Source: Oscillatoria princeps RMCB-10 (GTDB lineage: Bacteria; Cyanobacteriota; Cyanobacteriia; Cyanobacteriales; Oscillatoriaceae). From it: 64,000 bases of DNA. Both the position numbers and the translations under genes were made by a program. Positions 1-8,947 of the stretch are shown here, one piece after another. Positions within the stretch are counted from its first letter, which is position 1; each line of letters starts with the position of its first letter. The stretch is taken from assembly GCA_019359235.1 (NCBI GenBank), contig JAHHHT010000013.1, forward strand, positions 124,001 through 188,000, in the 5' to 3' direction. The notes under the pieces are model-generated. The model was not told the DNA's origin and made no database searches. It saw only the letters and a list, made by a program, of their open reading frames with translations.

Positions 1-245
1 GGGCGGTGCCGGTACCGGCGGAGGAGTGAATGTCGAAGACATCGGAGAGGCGGCGGATAGCGCCCAGGCCGGTTCCGGCTGTGCCGGCAGTGGAAAAGCC
101 ATCGTTGAGGCAGCGGCTGACATTGGCCATGCCCGGGCCTCTGTCTAGGGCCAAGATTTCTATGCCGGTGCTGCCATCCCAGTGTAAAGATTGCAGCACT
201 AGCTCGCCGGTGGTGGCGTGCTTGACTAAGTTACTGGCAGGAAAA
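1..245 (-). pseudogene. 5'-truncated GHKL ATPase (anti-sigma factor / RsbT-type), runs off the window
   Basis: The reverse strand reads as the C-terminal part of a histidine-kinase-like ATPase of the anti-sigma/RsbT serine kinase type. Seen directly: an N box (NLVKHA), a G1 box (DRGPGM) and a G2 box (GTGLGAI), in the normal order. Upstream of the N box the frame gives only low-complexity residues and meets a TGA about seven codons before it, and no start codon is present. The first helix and strand of the family (about 30-40 residues) are therefore missing. The family controls sigma factors in partner-switching pathways, often beside SpoIIE-type phosphatases. The 3' end lies outside the window. 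A broken relic is the simplest reading; a frameshift separating an N-terminal part that I cannot see is the alternative. Confidence 0.6.
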
Positions 246-360
246 AAAGATAAAATTCAAGGAAACGGAGGGGGGGGAATTTGTCCCCCGGTCAAAAGCC
301 TGTCGCTGGGCGGGAGGGGTTGAGATAGGATTGCTAAAATTTAGTTGGGTCAACCGGCTT

Positions 361-2739
361 TTAGGGTGTGCCGGTGCACGCCGGTTTCTCGGCACTGTCT
401 TCGGAAGCATCTACCGGTACAAAGACATAACCTGTAGAGCATTTATCCCGCACTAATTTGACCAGATCTATAACCGGTTCCTTCCTTTCGCCGCCGCTAA
501 AACTAATCGTCCCCGTAGCACCGCTGGCTTTAAAGTAGGGATCTGATAAAGCCAGCCGCACGTCAGAACGGTTCGGTTGAGGTTTTTTTGCTAAAGCCGC
601 TATCAGTGCGCGAGTGGCGTCATAGGCTGAAGCCGTGCGCCAGCTGACTTCTCCTCCCCACTTTTCTTTAGCGGCTTTGGAAAATTCTGGGTTAGAATTG
701 CTGGAACTGTGCCAGTAAATAGCCGCCACCAAGCAGTTCGCAGCCGCTGGCCCTACGATTTTTAATATATCCGGATTGTAAAGGTTATCTCCTCCCATCA
801 TCCAATAACGTCCCTGATTGGCTGTAATCACCGGTAAGGTATGTAGAAAGGAGTTTTCCCTCTTCTGGCTGTCCGGAAATAAGACAAGCGCTGTCGCTCC
901 TTTTTGCTGGGCCCGGTTTATGGCAGTACCGGCATTGAAGGAGGCGTCAGACAAATCAACCTCCTCTATGACTGCTCCGCCACTCGCCTCGAAGCTAATG
1001 CGGAATTGCTGCCGCAAATCTCTGCTGTAATTGCTCTGGGGATTGTAAAAGACTGCCGCTTTTTTCTGCTGGGCGCGGTTGATCAGATAGCCAGCTAAAG
1101 CTGGGGCAGATACGGAATTATTGTGTGTGGTGCGAAAGAAAACGTGATTGATCATATTGCCGTAAGGTACAAGGTCTACTGAGGTGCTGGCTGCCGCAAT
1201 CAAGACCAACTGGTGCTGCTGGTAGACAGGCACTGCCTCCAGAGTTGCGTCACTAGAAAAGTGACCGACAGTGGCTAAAATGTCGCCTTTCGACACCAGC
1301 GCGTTTGCAATGAGTTTAGCTTTGGCACGGTCATTGGCATCATCCGCAATCAGCACTTTCAAACCTGTGCCATTATTTTTTGGATCGCCATTGAACTCAT
1401 CTTGGGCTTGGGCGACTCCCCGCAAAATTTCCTGCGCGTTGTCCGGGTTGTTGGTGATGGGTGCGACAACGGCGATCGGGTGAGCGTAAGCGTTTTGCTT
1501 CATCAGTCGGGCATTATTCAGGTAAATCAAAGTTTCGGGATCGCGCCGCGTCTTCCACGCCTCGTCTAGCCGGTTAATCGCTACGCTGTAATTCCCATTA
1601 GCGAAGGCATTCGCCCCGTTTTGCTTTGCCGGCACCTGAGCGTCTGGTATTAGGATTTCTTCCCCACAACTCAGATCGTCGCCTTGAGGAAAACTCCTGA
1701 TCCCAATTTTGGAACACCCGCCCGGTTCAGTTATATACCACCCGCCGGTTGCTGCTGCCAGTCCCAGCAGCAGCAGCGCCGCACTGCCGGCAAGCAGTTT
1801 GTAGTGAGGCGCATCAACCTTTGTCGGCGGCTGTTCAAGCTCTTTGAGAAACCGCAAAATCTCTTGCGGATTTTGAGGCCGGTTTTTAATCTGCGGCGAC
1901 ATCAGTTTATCGATAAAATCGGCTAGATTACGCGATAGGTTGGGCGCTTTGTCTCGCCAGTTTATCTTGTTTGGGTTTGACTTATTTCCCAGATTTTTCG
2001 GTTCTTCCCCCGTTAGGAGGTAGACAAAGGTGCGCCCGAGGGAAAAGAAATCGGATTGCGGAACGGGTTTTCTGTCTTCTTGCTCGGTCGCGGTGTACCC
2101 CACTGAAAGAACTTTCGTGACCTCTTGCCGGCGAATGACTGTCTCCGTAACCTCTCTAACTGCGCCAAAGTCAATCAGTACCAGTTCGCCACTGGGTTCC
2201 CTGCGCATGATGTTGGAAGGCTTGATATCCCGGTGTATAATATTGTTTTGATGCACCTGTTCCAAAATCAGGGCTAGCTGTCGGAGCCAATCTAGGGCTT
2301 GTTCTTCGGTAATTGGCCCGTGCGACCTCACCCACTCCTGCAAATTCTGCCCCGCTATTTTATCCATGACCAAGCAGTGCAGTCTCTCGGTTGCATCGGG
2401 AGGTGAGAAAATGAAGTATTCATGAAATCTGGCAACTTTTGGATGACTCAGCTGGTTTAAAACTTGCGCCTCTCGTTTAAAGAGGGTTATCAAATAATGA
2501 TCATTTTCGGGATGGCTGTCTGAGCTGCTGTCGCGCAGAACCTTCATAACTTGCGGTTCAGGCCGGTCTCTGTGCTTGACTTCAAATATCTCCGCATTGT
2601 GGCCATTGAAGCCGCGCAGGGATCTGACTAGCTCATATCCGTGCTGACTTCTGAGAAATTCATAGTGACAGGAGGCTCCGCATTCCGAAGGGTTCGGATT
2701 GTCGCGATACCGGCACTGAGGGTTGATGCAATAGCTCAT
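361..2739 (-). CDS. Ser/Thr protein kinase fused to a periplasmic branched-chain-amino-acid-type binding domain
   Basis: A 792-residue membrane-spanning receptor kinase. Residues 1-30 form a cysteine-rich head (CxxxC and CxxxC pairs). The kinase domain follows at about residues 35-310, with catalytic loop HRDIKPSN near 166 and DFG near 187. The glycine loop is unusual, lacking a clear GxGxxG. One transmembrane helix lies at about 318-340. The C-terminal 430 residues resemble the type I periplasmic-binding fold of ABC transporters for branched-chain amino acids (Peripla_BP_6), including a run typical of the family (VVAPITNNP) and a late motif SAYDATRAL. The likely layout is a cytoplasmic kinase with an outside ligand sensor. 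Ligand and targets are unknown. It stands alone, upstream of long non-coding DNA. Confidence 0.9.
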   Translation of the reverse strand: MSYCINPQCRYRDNPNPSECGASCHYEFLRSQHGYELVRSLRGFNGHNAEIFEVKHRDRPEPQVMKVLRDSSSDSHPENDHYLITLFKREAQVLNQLSHPKVARFHEYFIFSPPDATERLHCLVMDKIAGQNLQEWVRSHGPITEEQALDWLRQLALILEQVHQNNIIHRDIKPSNIMRREPSGELVLIDFGAVREVTETVIRRQEVTKVLSVGYTATEQEDRKPVPQSDFFSLGRTFVYLLTGEEPKNLGNKSNPNKINWRDKAPNLSRNLADFIDKLMSPQIKNRPQNPQEILRFLKELEQPPTKVDAPHYKLLAGSAALLLLGLAAATGGWYITEPGGCSKIGIRSFPQGDDLSCGEEILIPDAQVPAKQNGANAFANGNYSVAINRLDEAWKTRRDPETLIYLNNARLMKQNAYAHPIAVVAPITNNPDNAQEILRGVAQAQDEFNGDPKNNGTGLKVLIADDANDRAKAKLIANALVSKGDILATVGHFSSDATLEAVPVYQQHQLVLIAAASTSVDLVPYGNMINHVFFRTTHNNSVSAPALAGYLINRAQQKKAAVFYNPQSNYSRDLRQQFRISFEASGGAVIEEVDLSDASFNAGTAINRAQQKGATALVLFPDSQKRENSFLHTLPVITANQGRYWMMGGDNLYNPDILKIVGPAAANCLVAAIYWHSSSNSNPEFSKAAKEKWGGEVSWRTASAYDATRALIAALAKKPQPNRSDVRLALSDPYFKASGATGTISFSGGERKEPVIDLVKLVRDKCSTGYVFVPVDASEDSAEKPACTGTP

Positions 2740-3671
2740 AGTGTGTTAGATTTTATTAAGGTTTGGAGTGGGCGCTTAAGCTGTCAGTGCGGCGTCCCAC
2801 AGTATAAGGATGATTGAAACTTTTTCCACTCCTGGAAAACCCCCTGAAACTCCCCCTCCGGTGCCTGAACGCCTCGGGGGGTGGGGGGTGGGGTTCATCC
2901 CACGCTTGGGTGCGACGCTGGTTGGTGTCTCAGCGCCGGTGCGTGTGCTGGGGAAATTCTCCCACAGGTGGCTTGATATCCAGTCCAGTTATCGGACAGG
3001 ATAAGAGATCAGAATTGTATGCCGGTGCTGATAGTATCTAATATTACCAGACACCGGCGCTGTGTGGCAACCCCCCGCTGTGGAAGCGGGCTTTCGCGCC
3101 CCGCCGGCTGAAGTCGGGGGGCAGAACCCGACTCGCAGCTTCCAGCCAGCAGAGGCCGGCTACTTGCCACCCTTTTTTCTCTCTGGCTTGCTTAATTTTG
3201 GTCAGCCCCTTCTTAGAGGTCATTTATAAAGAAAAAGTGAAGTCACAATAAACCGGGTTTCTTGTGGTGGGTGAGCCGAAAAACTCTGCTTTCCTACAGA
3301 AGAAACCCGGTTTCTGGCCCGGGAGGTGCCTTAACAATTACTTTATAAACCCGAGCTTAGAAGCTCCGAACGCGGTCATTTGCTCACCCCCCTCACCGGG
3401 CGACTCTCAAGAGCAATTTTTAAGCATCGCCCAACCGCTCCTGAACCGTTCCAGTCAAACCGGGGCGAATCAAAGATTGTAGAGATATAGCGCGTCTAAA
3501 TCCTTCGTGTAAATTTCAGAACCCCGGTTTCTTTAAGAAACCGGGGTTCTGGGCCCTACTTCATCCAACTGAAACCCGCTATAGTGAGACTTGAAGGTTT
3601 CGAGAAGCCGGTTTGTTAAACAAAGCGGGTTGCTGGAACCACCGCTGTTACCCCCTGAGGAGGAATTTGTG
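2740..3671. other. Long non-coding, repeat-rich gap
   Basis: No convincing gene is present. The stretch holds GC-rich palindromic fragments (around 2865-2900 and 3068-3125), two arms of the AAACCGGGTTTC repeat (3249-3263 and 3301-3316) and a compact copy at 3517-3552. The last lies inside a larger unit whose ends both read ATATAGC-like (about 3486-3583), suggesting a small mobile element. The short frames are out-of-frame readings of these repeats. Confidence 0.6.
3517..3552. repeat. Palindromic repeat, AAACCGGGTTTC family
   Basis: Two near-perfect arms (CAGAACCCCGGTTTCTT and its complement) around a short TTAA loop. Similar copies are at 17809, 25521, 28622, 35552 and 36853. All lie between genes, consistent with a REP/MITE-type element that folds into a hairpin. 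Confidence 0.8.
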
Positions 3672-4937
3672 ATGAGCGAGTCGGCAACCTTAGAGCGTCC
3701 GTTGTGGGAGCGCATCCCCCTTTACTTGCAGATTTTAATTGCCCTGATTTTGGCAGTGGCTTTCGGGATTTTGCTGGGTGCCGGTCAGCCCAGCCCGGAA
3801 AATGTCGCCTTGATTAACAACTTGGCAATTCCCTCCAACGTGGTGCTGAAAGCTCTCCGCGCCCTGGCCACACCGCTGATTTTGCTGGCGGTGCTGCACT
3901 CCTTTTTGACCGCCCCGGGAACCGCGGGTAGCCGGCTGGCGAGTCTTCTGCTGACAAATACGACTGTTGCTATTATAATAGGTATTTTGGTTGCGAATGT
4001 CGTGCAACCTGGCCGCTGGGGTTACATCTCCGCACCGTCGGCTCCATCTGAAATCAGCCAAACGCTCGATCCCTGGAAACTGTTTCAGGATCTGGTGCCA
4101 GATGCGGTGCTCAAGCCTCTGGTTGACAACAATGTGATCCAGCTGATTTTCCTCGCTCTCGCTTTCGGGATTGCTCTGCGCGGTTTGAAAGCCGAGCAAA
4201 TTGCCAAGGGGAAGACAGACTACAGGGCAATTGAGCAGGGAATCTCGATGTTGTTCGAGGCGGTGATTCGCATTTTGCACTGGGTAATCACCCTAGTTCC
4301 CCTGGCAGTTTTTGGAATTGTTGCCAAAACGATTGCCCTTCAAGGTTTCGCGCCGTTTAAATCCCTGGGTGCGTTCGTGCTGGCGGTGCTGGTGGCGCTG
4401 TTTTTGCAGGTTTGCTATTACCTGCTGCGGGTGAAGTTCGGCTCTTGGGTGAGTCCGCAACGCTTGCTGACTGGCGGTTCGGATGCGCTACTGATGGCTT
4501 TTTCGACATCTTCCTCAATAGCGGCGATGCCGATTACTTATGAAGCTTTGCAGGAAAAAGTCGGTTTGCGGGAATCTTCCGCTTCTCTGGGGGCGCTAGT
4601 CGGCAGCAATTTCAACCATGACGGCACTGCTCTTTATGAGGCAATGTCTGCCCTATTTGTCGCTCAAGTTATTGGGGTCAATCTTTCCCTCCCGCAGCAG
4701 GTTACTGTGGTGCTTACGTCTATTTTGGCCTCCGTGGGTGCGGCGGGGATTCCTGAGGCGGGTTTGGTGACGATGACGCTGGTGTTCTCGGCGGTTGGTT
4801 TGCCGGTGGAGTATATCGTTTTGCTGATAACTGTGGACTGGTTTCTCGACCGGTGCCGCACTGCCATTAATGTGATGGGTGACATGACGGTTAGTTGCTT
4901 GCTGGATGGCAAGGAGCGCCAGAACGAGGTTGAGTGA
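3672..4937 (+). CDS. Dicarboxylate/amino acid:cation symporter (DAACS family)
   Basis: A 421-residue polytopic inner-membrane carrier of the glutamate/aspartate/C4-dicarboxylate sodium or proton symporter family. Visible family signatures are the serine-rich loop MAFSTSSSIAAMP, the segment NFNHDGTALYEA, and the late motif with a conserved Asp and Arg (DWFLDRCRTAINVMGD). Eight or so hydrophobic helices are evident. I chose the ATG at 3672 because GAGGAGGA lies 7 bases upstream; an in-frame TTG at 3591 would add 27 residues encoded by repeat-like DNA. The stop overlaps the GTG of the next gene by four bases, suggesting translational coupling with the now broken TPM gene. Substrate cannot be told from sequence. 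Confidence 0.92.
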   Translation: MSESATLERPLWERIPLYLQILIALILAVAFGILLGAGQPSPENVALINNLAIPSNVVLKALRALATPLILLAVLHSFLTAPGTAGSRLASLLLTNTTVAIIIGILVANVVQPGRWGYISAPSAPSEISQTLDPWKLFQDLVPDAVLKPLVDNNVIQLIFLALAFGIALRGLKAEQIAKGKTDYRAIEQGISMLFEAVIRILHWVITLVPLAVFGIVAKTIALQGFAPFKSLGAFVLAVLVALFLQVCYYLLRVKFGSWVSPQRLLTGGSDALLMAFSTSSSIAAMPITYEALQEKVGLRESSASLGALVGSNFNHDGTALYEAMSALFVAQVIGVNLSLPQQVTVVLTSILASVGAAGIPEAGLVTMTLVFSAVGLPVEYIVLLITVDWFLDRCRTAINVMGDMTVSCLLDGKERQNEVE

Positions 4938-5386
4938 TTAAACCGCTGTTAGCAGTACAGTTCAAGCAAATTTTAGGTGCGGGAATGCTGAGTATTGCTG
5001 TCCTCAGCATTCCCTCTGCCGGTGTGGCTGTCACGGTGCAGCAAGTTCCCAGCCACCGTCAGGTAAACGGCGGTTGGGTGACGGATATGGCTGGCGTGCT
5101 GAGTCCCTCAACGGAAGCGGAACTCAATCAGATTATATCGCAGTTGGAGGCAAAAAATGGCAGTGAAATTCCTGTGGTGACTGTGCCGGATACTGCACGA
5201 TCCGCTACTCCCAAGCAGTTCGCTACATCGCTATTTAATTACTGGGAAATGGACAAGGGACAGGCGAGACGCCTGTCCTACGAGATAAATCCGTGCCCCT
5301 CTTTCCCAGCCTCAGGCTGGGAACGCCTCTCAGGAGGCAGAGCCTCCTTTGAAGGGAAAAGCAGCATTATTAGCGTAACAGCTTAG
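4934..5386 (+). pseudogene. TPM-domain (YgcG-type) exported protein truncated by repeat insertion
   Basis: The first 107 or so residues are a normal N-terminus: a signal-like hydrophobic stretch, then the start of a TPM domain (VNGGWVTDMAGVLS, ELNQIISQLE, EIPVVTV, FATSLFNYW). At about base 5255 homology stops abruptly. The frame then runs through a GACAGGCGAGACGCCTGTC palindrome (5259-5280) and a second double-hairpin repeat (5301-5360), ending at 5386. TPM proteins of this kind are usually 220-280 residues with a C-terminal transmembrane or glycine-rich tail, so more than half is missing. The GTG start overlaps the symporter stop. The product, if made, is unlikely to be functional. Confidence 0.8.
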
Positions 5387-5434
5387 TGCTATACTAGCAG
5401 TGAATTTTTTTTCCAGTCTTGTGGATAGAAAGCA

Positions 5435-5929
5435 CTACCAACCCTGTGTGCCCGGTTCTCCTTTGAATGGCCCAACAATTTCGCTCGTGATCCAGCCCCC
5501 ATAGAAGTTACCAGGCTGTGGTTTCACTAGCTCGCCCTCTACATAGCAGGCATCCATTAGCCCCGGATAAAAACTGACGCAGTTCTTTATAGCCAAGAAG
5601 GAGGGAACAGGATTAAGATAAGACCACGCTGCATTTTCCGCTTGCTTGTCACCGACTTTTACTGTATAGTACGAACCCCCTCCTTTCCACTCACACCAAG
5701 TTTCCCGCTGTGTCTTTAGCAGAGTGCCCTGCTTGATGTCCTCAAAAGGAATATAGTAGGCGGGAGGATGGCTTGTTTCCAACACTCGCTTGGCCCGATG
5801 GGTATCTGCAATAATCTCCCCATTAAAAATTACTTGGATATGCTTGGTCACTTCCTCCAAGCGAGGCGGACGGGGGTAATCCCAAACTGATTCTTGCCCT
5901 GGACCTGGGGGTATGCGTTCTGGTTTCAC
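5435..5929 (-). CDS. DUF427 domain protein
   Basis: A 164-residue soluble protein of the DUF427 family, a small beta-tent fold found widely in bacteria with no established biochemical role. Family features seen are VIFNGEIIADT near residue 34, YYIPFEDI near 78, TWCEWKGGGSYYTV near 97 and the late FYGGWIT segment near 142. Length matches the family. It stands alone and converges on the TPM relic. Confidence 0.85.
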   Translation of the reverse strand: MKPERIPPGPGQESVWDYPRPPRLEEVTKHIQVIFNGEIIADTHRAKRVLETSHPPAYYIPFEDIKQGTLLKTQRETWCEWKGGGSYYTVKVGDKQAENAAWSYLNPVPSFLAIKNCVSFYPGLMDACYVEGELVKPQPGNFYGGWITSEIVGPFKGEPGTQGW

Positions 5930-6067
5930 TGTTAACTACCTCCTGTTAAAATCGATCCTACAAGACCGGCGGCTTCCGCGCAAGTAGCGGCGGCGGCGGA
6001 AGTCCACCGGCACTCGGTAAAATGCCCTAATATTGCCTTGACTCCCACCGACAAGCCGGTCAAGCCT

Positions 6068-6328
6068 ATGTCTTTTCCTGACATCACCGTAACCGTGAAA
6101 CTGTTCGCCATCTACCAAGAAGCCTTTGGCGTCCCTGAACTGGTGCTGGAATTCCCCGCCGGCACCCCCGTTTCTGCTGTCCTCGACCGCCTGTACTCGG
6201 AAAATCCAGAACTCGAACGGTGGCGCGACATCACCCGCTTCGGCGTTAACCTCGACTTCGCACAGCCTGACACGGTTCTGCAAAACGGCGACGAGGTGGT
6301 GCTCATTCCCCCCGTCAGCGGCGGCTAA
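6068..6328 (+). CDS. MoaD/ThiS-family ubiquitin-like sulfur carrier
   Basis: An 86-residue beta-grasp protein ending in Gly-Gly (PPVSGG), the tail adenylated and thiocarboxylated in MoaD, ThiS and CysO proteins. The segment VTVKLFAIYQEAFG and the acidic GDEVVLIPP before the tail are typical of MoaD, the small subunit of molybdopterin synthase. I chose the ATG at 6068; the upstream TTG at 6038 would add ten residues. No moaE or moaB neighbour is visible. Instead threonine synthase follows 263 bases downstream, and a second carrier follows that, so a role outside molybdopterin synthesis is possible. Confidence 0.85.
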   Translation: MSFPDITVTVKLFAIYQEAFGVPELVLEFPAGTPVSAVLDRLYSENPELERWRDITRFGVNLDFAQPDTVLQNGDEVVLIPPVSGG

Positions 6329-6591
6329 GGGAGAGGGGATGAGGGGGAGCTCTCTTGTAGAACGCCGAATCGCGTCTGACCTCTTGCAGAACGCCGAATC
6401 GCGTCTGGGCCCAATCCCCGATGCCCAATCCCCAGCGCCCCATTCCCAGCGCCCCATTTCCAGCGCCGTCACTAATCCCGACAAAATTTATCTGGTATAG
6501 TTGACGCACTCTTGACGGTGTGATACTATCGATTCACAATCAAAAAAGATAACTCCCCAGACCGCACCGCCCCCCACCAGAGGATTGACCC

Positions 6592-7905
6592 ATGACCCAG
6601 GCGACTCAACTGCACGCACCCGGAATCCAAACCAGCGCTGCCACCTTCAAATCCCTTATCTGTAAGGAATGTGGCGCGGAGTACGAACCTCTTGCCACCC
6701 ACGTTTGCGAGTTCTGTTTTGGCCCGCTGGAATTGGGCTACGACTACGACGCCCTGCGCCGGCACGTCACCCGCGAAAGCATCTCTGCAGGTCCGAACTC
6801 CATCTGGCGCTACCGTCCTTTCCTGCCGGTGGCCACGGACAATCCCATCGATGTGGGCACCGGCATGACGCCCCTGGTTCGCTCCCACCGGCTGGCTCGT
6901 CGCCTGGGCCTCAAAAAACTTTACATTAAGAACGATGCGGTGAACATGCCCACCCTCAGCTTCAAGGACAGGGTGGTGTCTGTCGCCCTCACCCGCGCCA
7001 AAGAGCTCGGCTTCACCACAGTCTCCTGCGCCAGCACCGGCAACCTGGCCAACTCCACCGCCGCCATCGCCGCCTATGCCGGTTTGGACTGTTGCGTCTT
7101 CATCCCCGCCGACTTGGAAGCAGGCAAAGTCCTGGGCACCCTGATCTACAGCCCCACCGTGATTGCAGTCCACGGCAACTACGACCAAGTAAACCGCCTC
7201 TGCTGCGAAGTCGCCAACACCCACGGCTGGGGATTTGTCAATATCAACCTGCGCCCCTACTATTCCGAAGGCTCCAAAACCCTGGGCTACGAAGTGGCAG
7301 AACAGCTGGGCTGGCAGCTTCCCGACCACATTGTCGCACCTCTGGCCTCCGGCTCCCTGTTCACAAAAATTTACAAAGGTTTTCAAGAATTTATTAAAGT
7401 CGGGCTGGTGGACGAGAAAAATGTCCGCTTCAGCGGCGCGCAAGCAGACGGGTGCTCCCCGATCGCCGCAGCCTTCCGGGAAGGGCGCGACTTCGTGACG
7501 CCGGTCAAACCCAACACCATTGCCAAATCGATTGCGATTGGCAACCCCGCAGACGGCATCTACGCTCTGGATGTGGCGCGTCAAACCGGCGGCAATATTG
7601 AATCCGTCAGCGATGCGGAAATTATTGAAGGCATCAAGCTGCTGGCAGAAACCGAAGGCATCTTCACCGAAACAGCCGGTGGCACCACGATCGCCGTGCT
7701 CAAGAAACTGGTAGAAGCTGGCAAGATTGACCCAGAAGAAAGCACCGTCGTGTACATCACCGGCAATGGGCTGAAAACCCAGGAAGCAGTGCAAGGATTT
7801 ATCGGCGAACCCCTCACCATTGAGCCCAAGCTGGAGAGTTTCGAGCGGGCTTTAGAGCGCTCCCGCACCCTCGACCGGCTGGAATGGCAGCAAGTATTGG
7901 TTTAA
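6592..7905 (+). CDS. thrC: Threonine synthase
   Basis: A 437-residue fold-type II PLP enzyme converting O-phosphohomoserine to threonine. Visible signatures: a cysteine-rich head (CKECGAEY, CEFCFGPLE at residues 24-46) seen in cyanobacterial and plant-like ThrC, the PLP-lysine segment TLSFKDRVV near 120, the STGNLANSTAA phosphate-binding loop near 144, and a C-terminal ITGNGLKT. ATG at 6592 follows a weak GAGGA 9 bases upstream. It is flanked on the same strand by two MoaD/ThiS-like sulfur carriers (6068 and 8034). The cysteine head may bind zinc. Confidence 0.95.
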   Translation: MTQATQLHAPGIQTSAATFKSLICKECGAEYEPLATHVCEFCFGPLELGYDYDALRRHVTRESISAGPNSIWRYRPFLPVATDNPIDVGTGMTPLVRSHRLARRLGLKKLYIKNDAVNMPTLSFKDRVVSVALTRAKELGFTTVSCASTGNLANSTAAIAAYAGLDCCVFIPADLEAGKVLGTLIYSPTVIAVHGNYDQVNRLCCEVANTHGWGFVNINLRPYYSEGSKTLGYEVAEQLGWQLPDHIVAPLASGSLFTKIYKGFQEFIKVGLVDEKNVRFSGAQADGCSPIAAAFREGRDFVTPVKPNTIAKSIAIGNPADGIYALDVARQTGGNIESVSDAEIIEGIKLLAETEGIFTETAGGTTIAVLKKLVEAGKIDPEESTVVYITGNGLKTQEAVQGFIGEPLTIEPKLESFERALERSRTLDRLEWQQVLV

Positions 7906-8033
7906 TTTTGAATTTTTAACCGCAGATGCATGCAGGTAAACGCAGATAGGTATTTAGGAATATTTATCTTGGGCTTGCAGTTCTGCGGTTGCTGACTGAT
8001 AATCACAGAAAAGTTGATACGCGACATCTAACT

Positions 8034-8309
8034 ATGGCCGTAAAAGTTTTGATTCCGACTCCCTTGCAAAAATTCACCAATAATCAAGCCACTGTGGAGT
8101 GTTCGAGCAGCAGTATTGCTGAATTGCTGGACACTCTGGAGCATATCTATCCGGACACGAAAAACCGGCTGCGCGATGAAACAGGTAAGCCGCGCCGGTT
8201 TTTGAACATTTACGTCAATAGCGAAGACATCCGCTTCTTGGACGGGACAGATACGCCGCTGAAAGAGGGGGATGAAGTCAGCATTGTGCCGGCGGTTGCC
8301 GGGGGCTAG
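8034..8309 (+). CDS. MoaD/ThiS-family ubiquitin-like sulfur carrier (CysO-like)
   Basis: A 91-residue beta-grasp protein ending in Gly-Gly (PAVAGG). Compared with the carrier at 6068 it is closer to CysO/ThiS-like proteins: [14 protein letters not shown] at the start, [14 protein letters not shown] in the middle and [13 protein letters not shown] at the end. CysO-type carriers donate sulfide from a C-terminal thiocarboxylate to a PLP enzyme. The nearest PLP enzyme is ThrC, 128 bases upstream on the same strand. I chose ATG 8034; a TTG at 7989 would add 15 residues that look non-coding. Confidence 0.85.
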   Translation: MAVKVLIPTPLQKFTNNQATVECSSSSIAELLDTLEHIYPDTKNRLRDETGKPRRFLNIYVNSEDIRFLDGTDTPLKEGDEVSIVPAVAGG

Positions 8310-8410
8310 CGACAGAGAGCTTTATTATTAAAATACGGGCAGCTCCGCCCTGGCTCGCTAGCTGAGGCAGCGAGTAATTGCCAAAATACGCACAAGGATT
8401 GATCCGAACG

Positions 8411-8947
8411 ATGGCAGAAGAAACACCGACTAATCCCAACCCCGAAGAAGGGCAGACCGCACCGGAAACAGCTGACAGCCCCGCATTAGCCAAGCCGGCA
8501 GCTACAAAGCCTGCTGAAACAGCTGGGGGTGAGGAGCCTCCAGCCAAGGCGGCTAAAAAGGAAAAGGCACCGGCAGTTGAAGACAAGCCGTTTGCTGAGT
8601 TTATCAATCAAGACTACCTGCCGGCACTGAAAAATGCCCTAGCCAAGCAGGGAGTTGCGGATGTGGAGCTGGGTTTGTCAAAGCAAAAGATTCCCATTGC
8701 TGGCTTGAATTCCGCCGAGGAGTGCTGGCAAGTGATTGGGCGCTGGAATGGTGGGAAGCGCCAGTTCTCTATTTATTTCCCGAAAGGGGAGATTGGCGGT
8801 CAGAAAGCGTTTTCCTGCGCTGACAGTGGCACCAAACCGAGTACGATTGAGCCGTTCTTGATTGACGAGCGCAAGATTACGCTCGACTTGCTGGTGTTTG
8901 GCGTCGTGCAGCGCCTGAACGCTCAAAAGTGGCTGGCGAGAAATTAG
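8411..8947 (+). CDS. DUF2996 family protein
   Basis: A 178-residue protein of a family restricted largely to cyanobacteria and plastids. The first 65 residues are a disordered Ala/Pro/Lys/Glu tract; the conserved domain starts at about KPFAEFINQDYLPAL and carries W-rich strands (CWQVIGRWNGGKRQFSIYF) and the tail LDLLVFGVVQRLNAQKWL. No catalytic residues are evident. ATG 8411 is preceded by AAGGA at about 8393, which is distant; the TTG at 8378 is the alternative. It follows the sulfur-carrier gene by about 100 bases, so co-transcription is possible. Confidence 0.85.
   Translation: MAEETPTNPNPEEGQTAPETADSPALAKPAATKPAETAGGEEPPAKAAKKEKAPAVEDKPFAEFINQDYLPALKNALAKQGVADVELGLSKQKIPIAGLNSAEECWQVIGRWNGGKRQFSIYFPKGEIGGQKAFSCADSGTKPSTIEPFLIDERKITLDLLVFGVVQRLNAQKWLARN

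Noticed and set aside
6526-7794. 422-codon open frame antisense to thrC
   Set aside because: Its frame shadows a strongly supported thrC; composition is Gly/Val/Phe-rich nonsense and no motif is visible. Other long antisense frames (33610-34650 over tldD, 39-kb and 44-kb regions) are rejected likewise.
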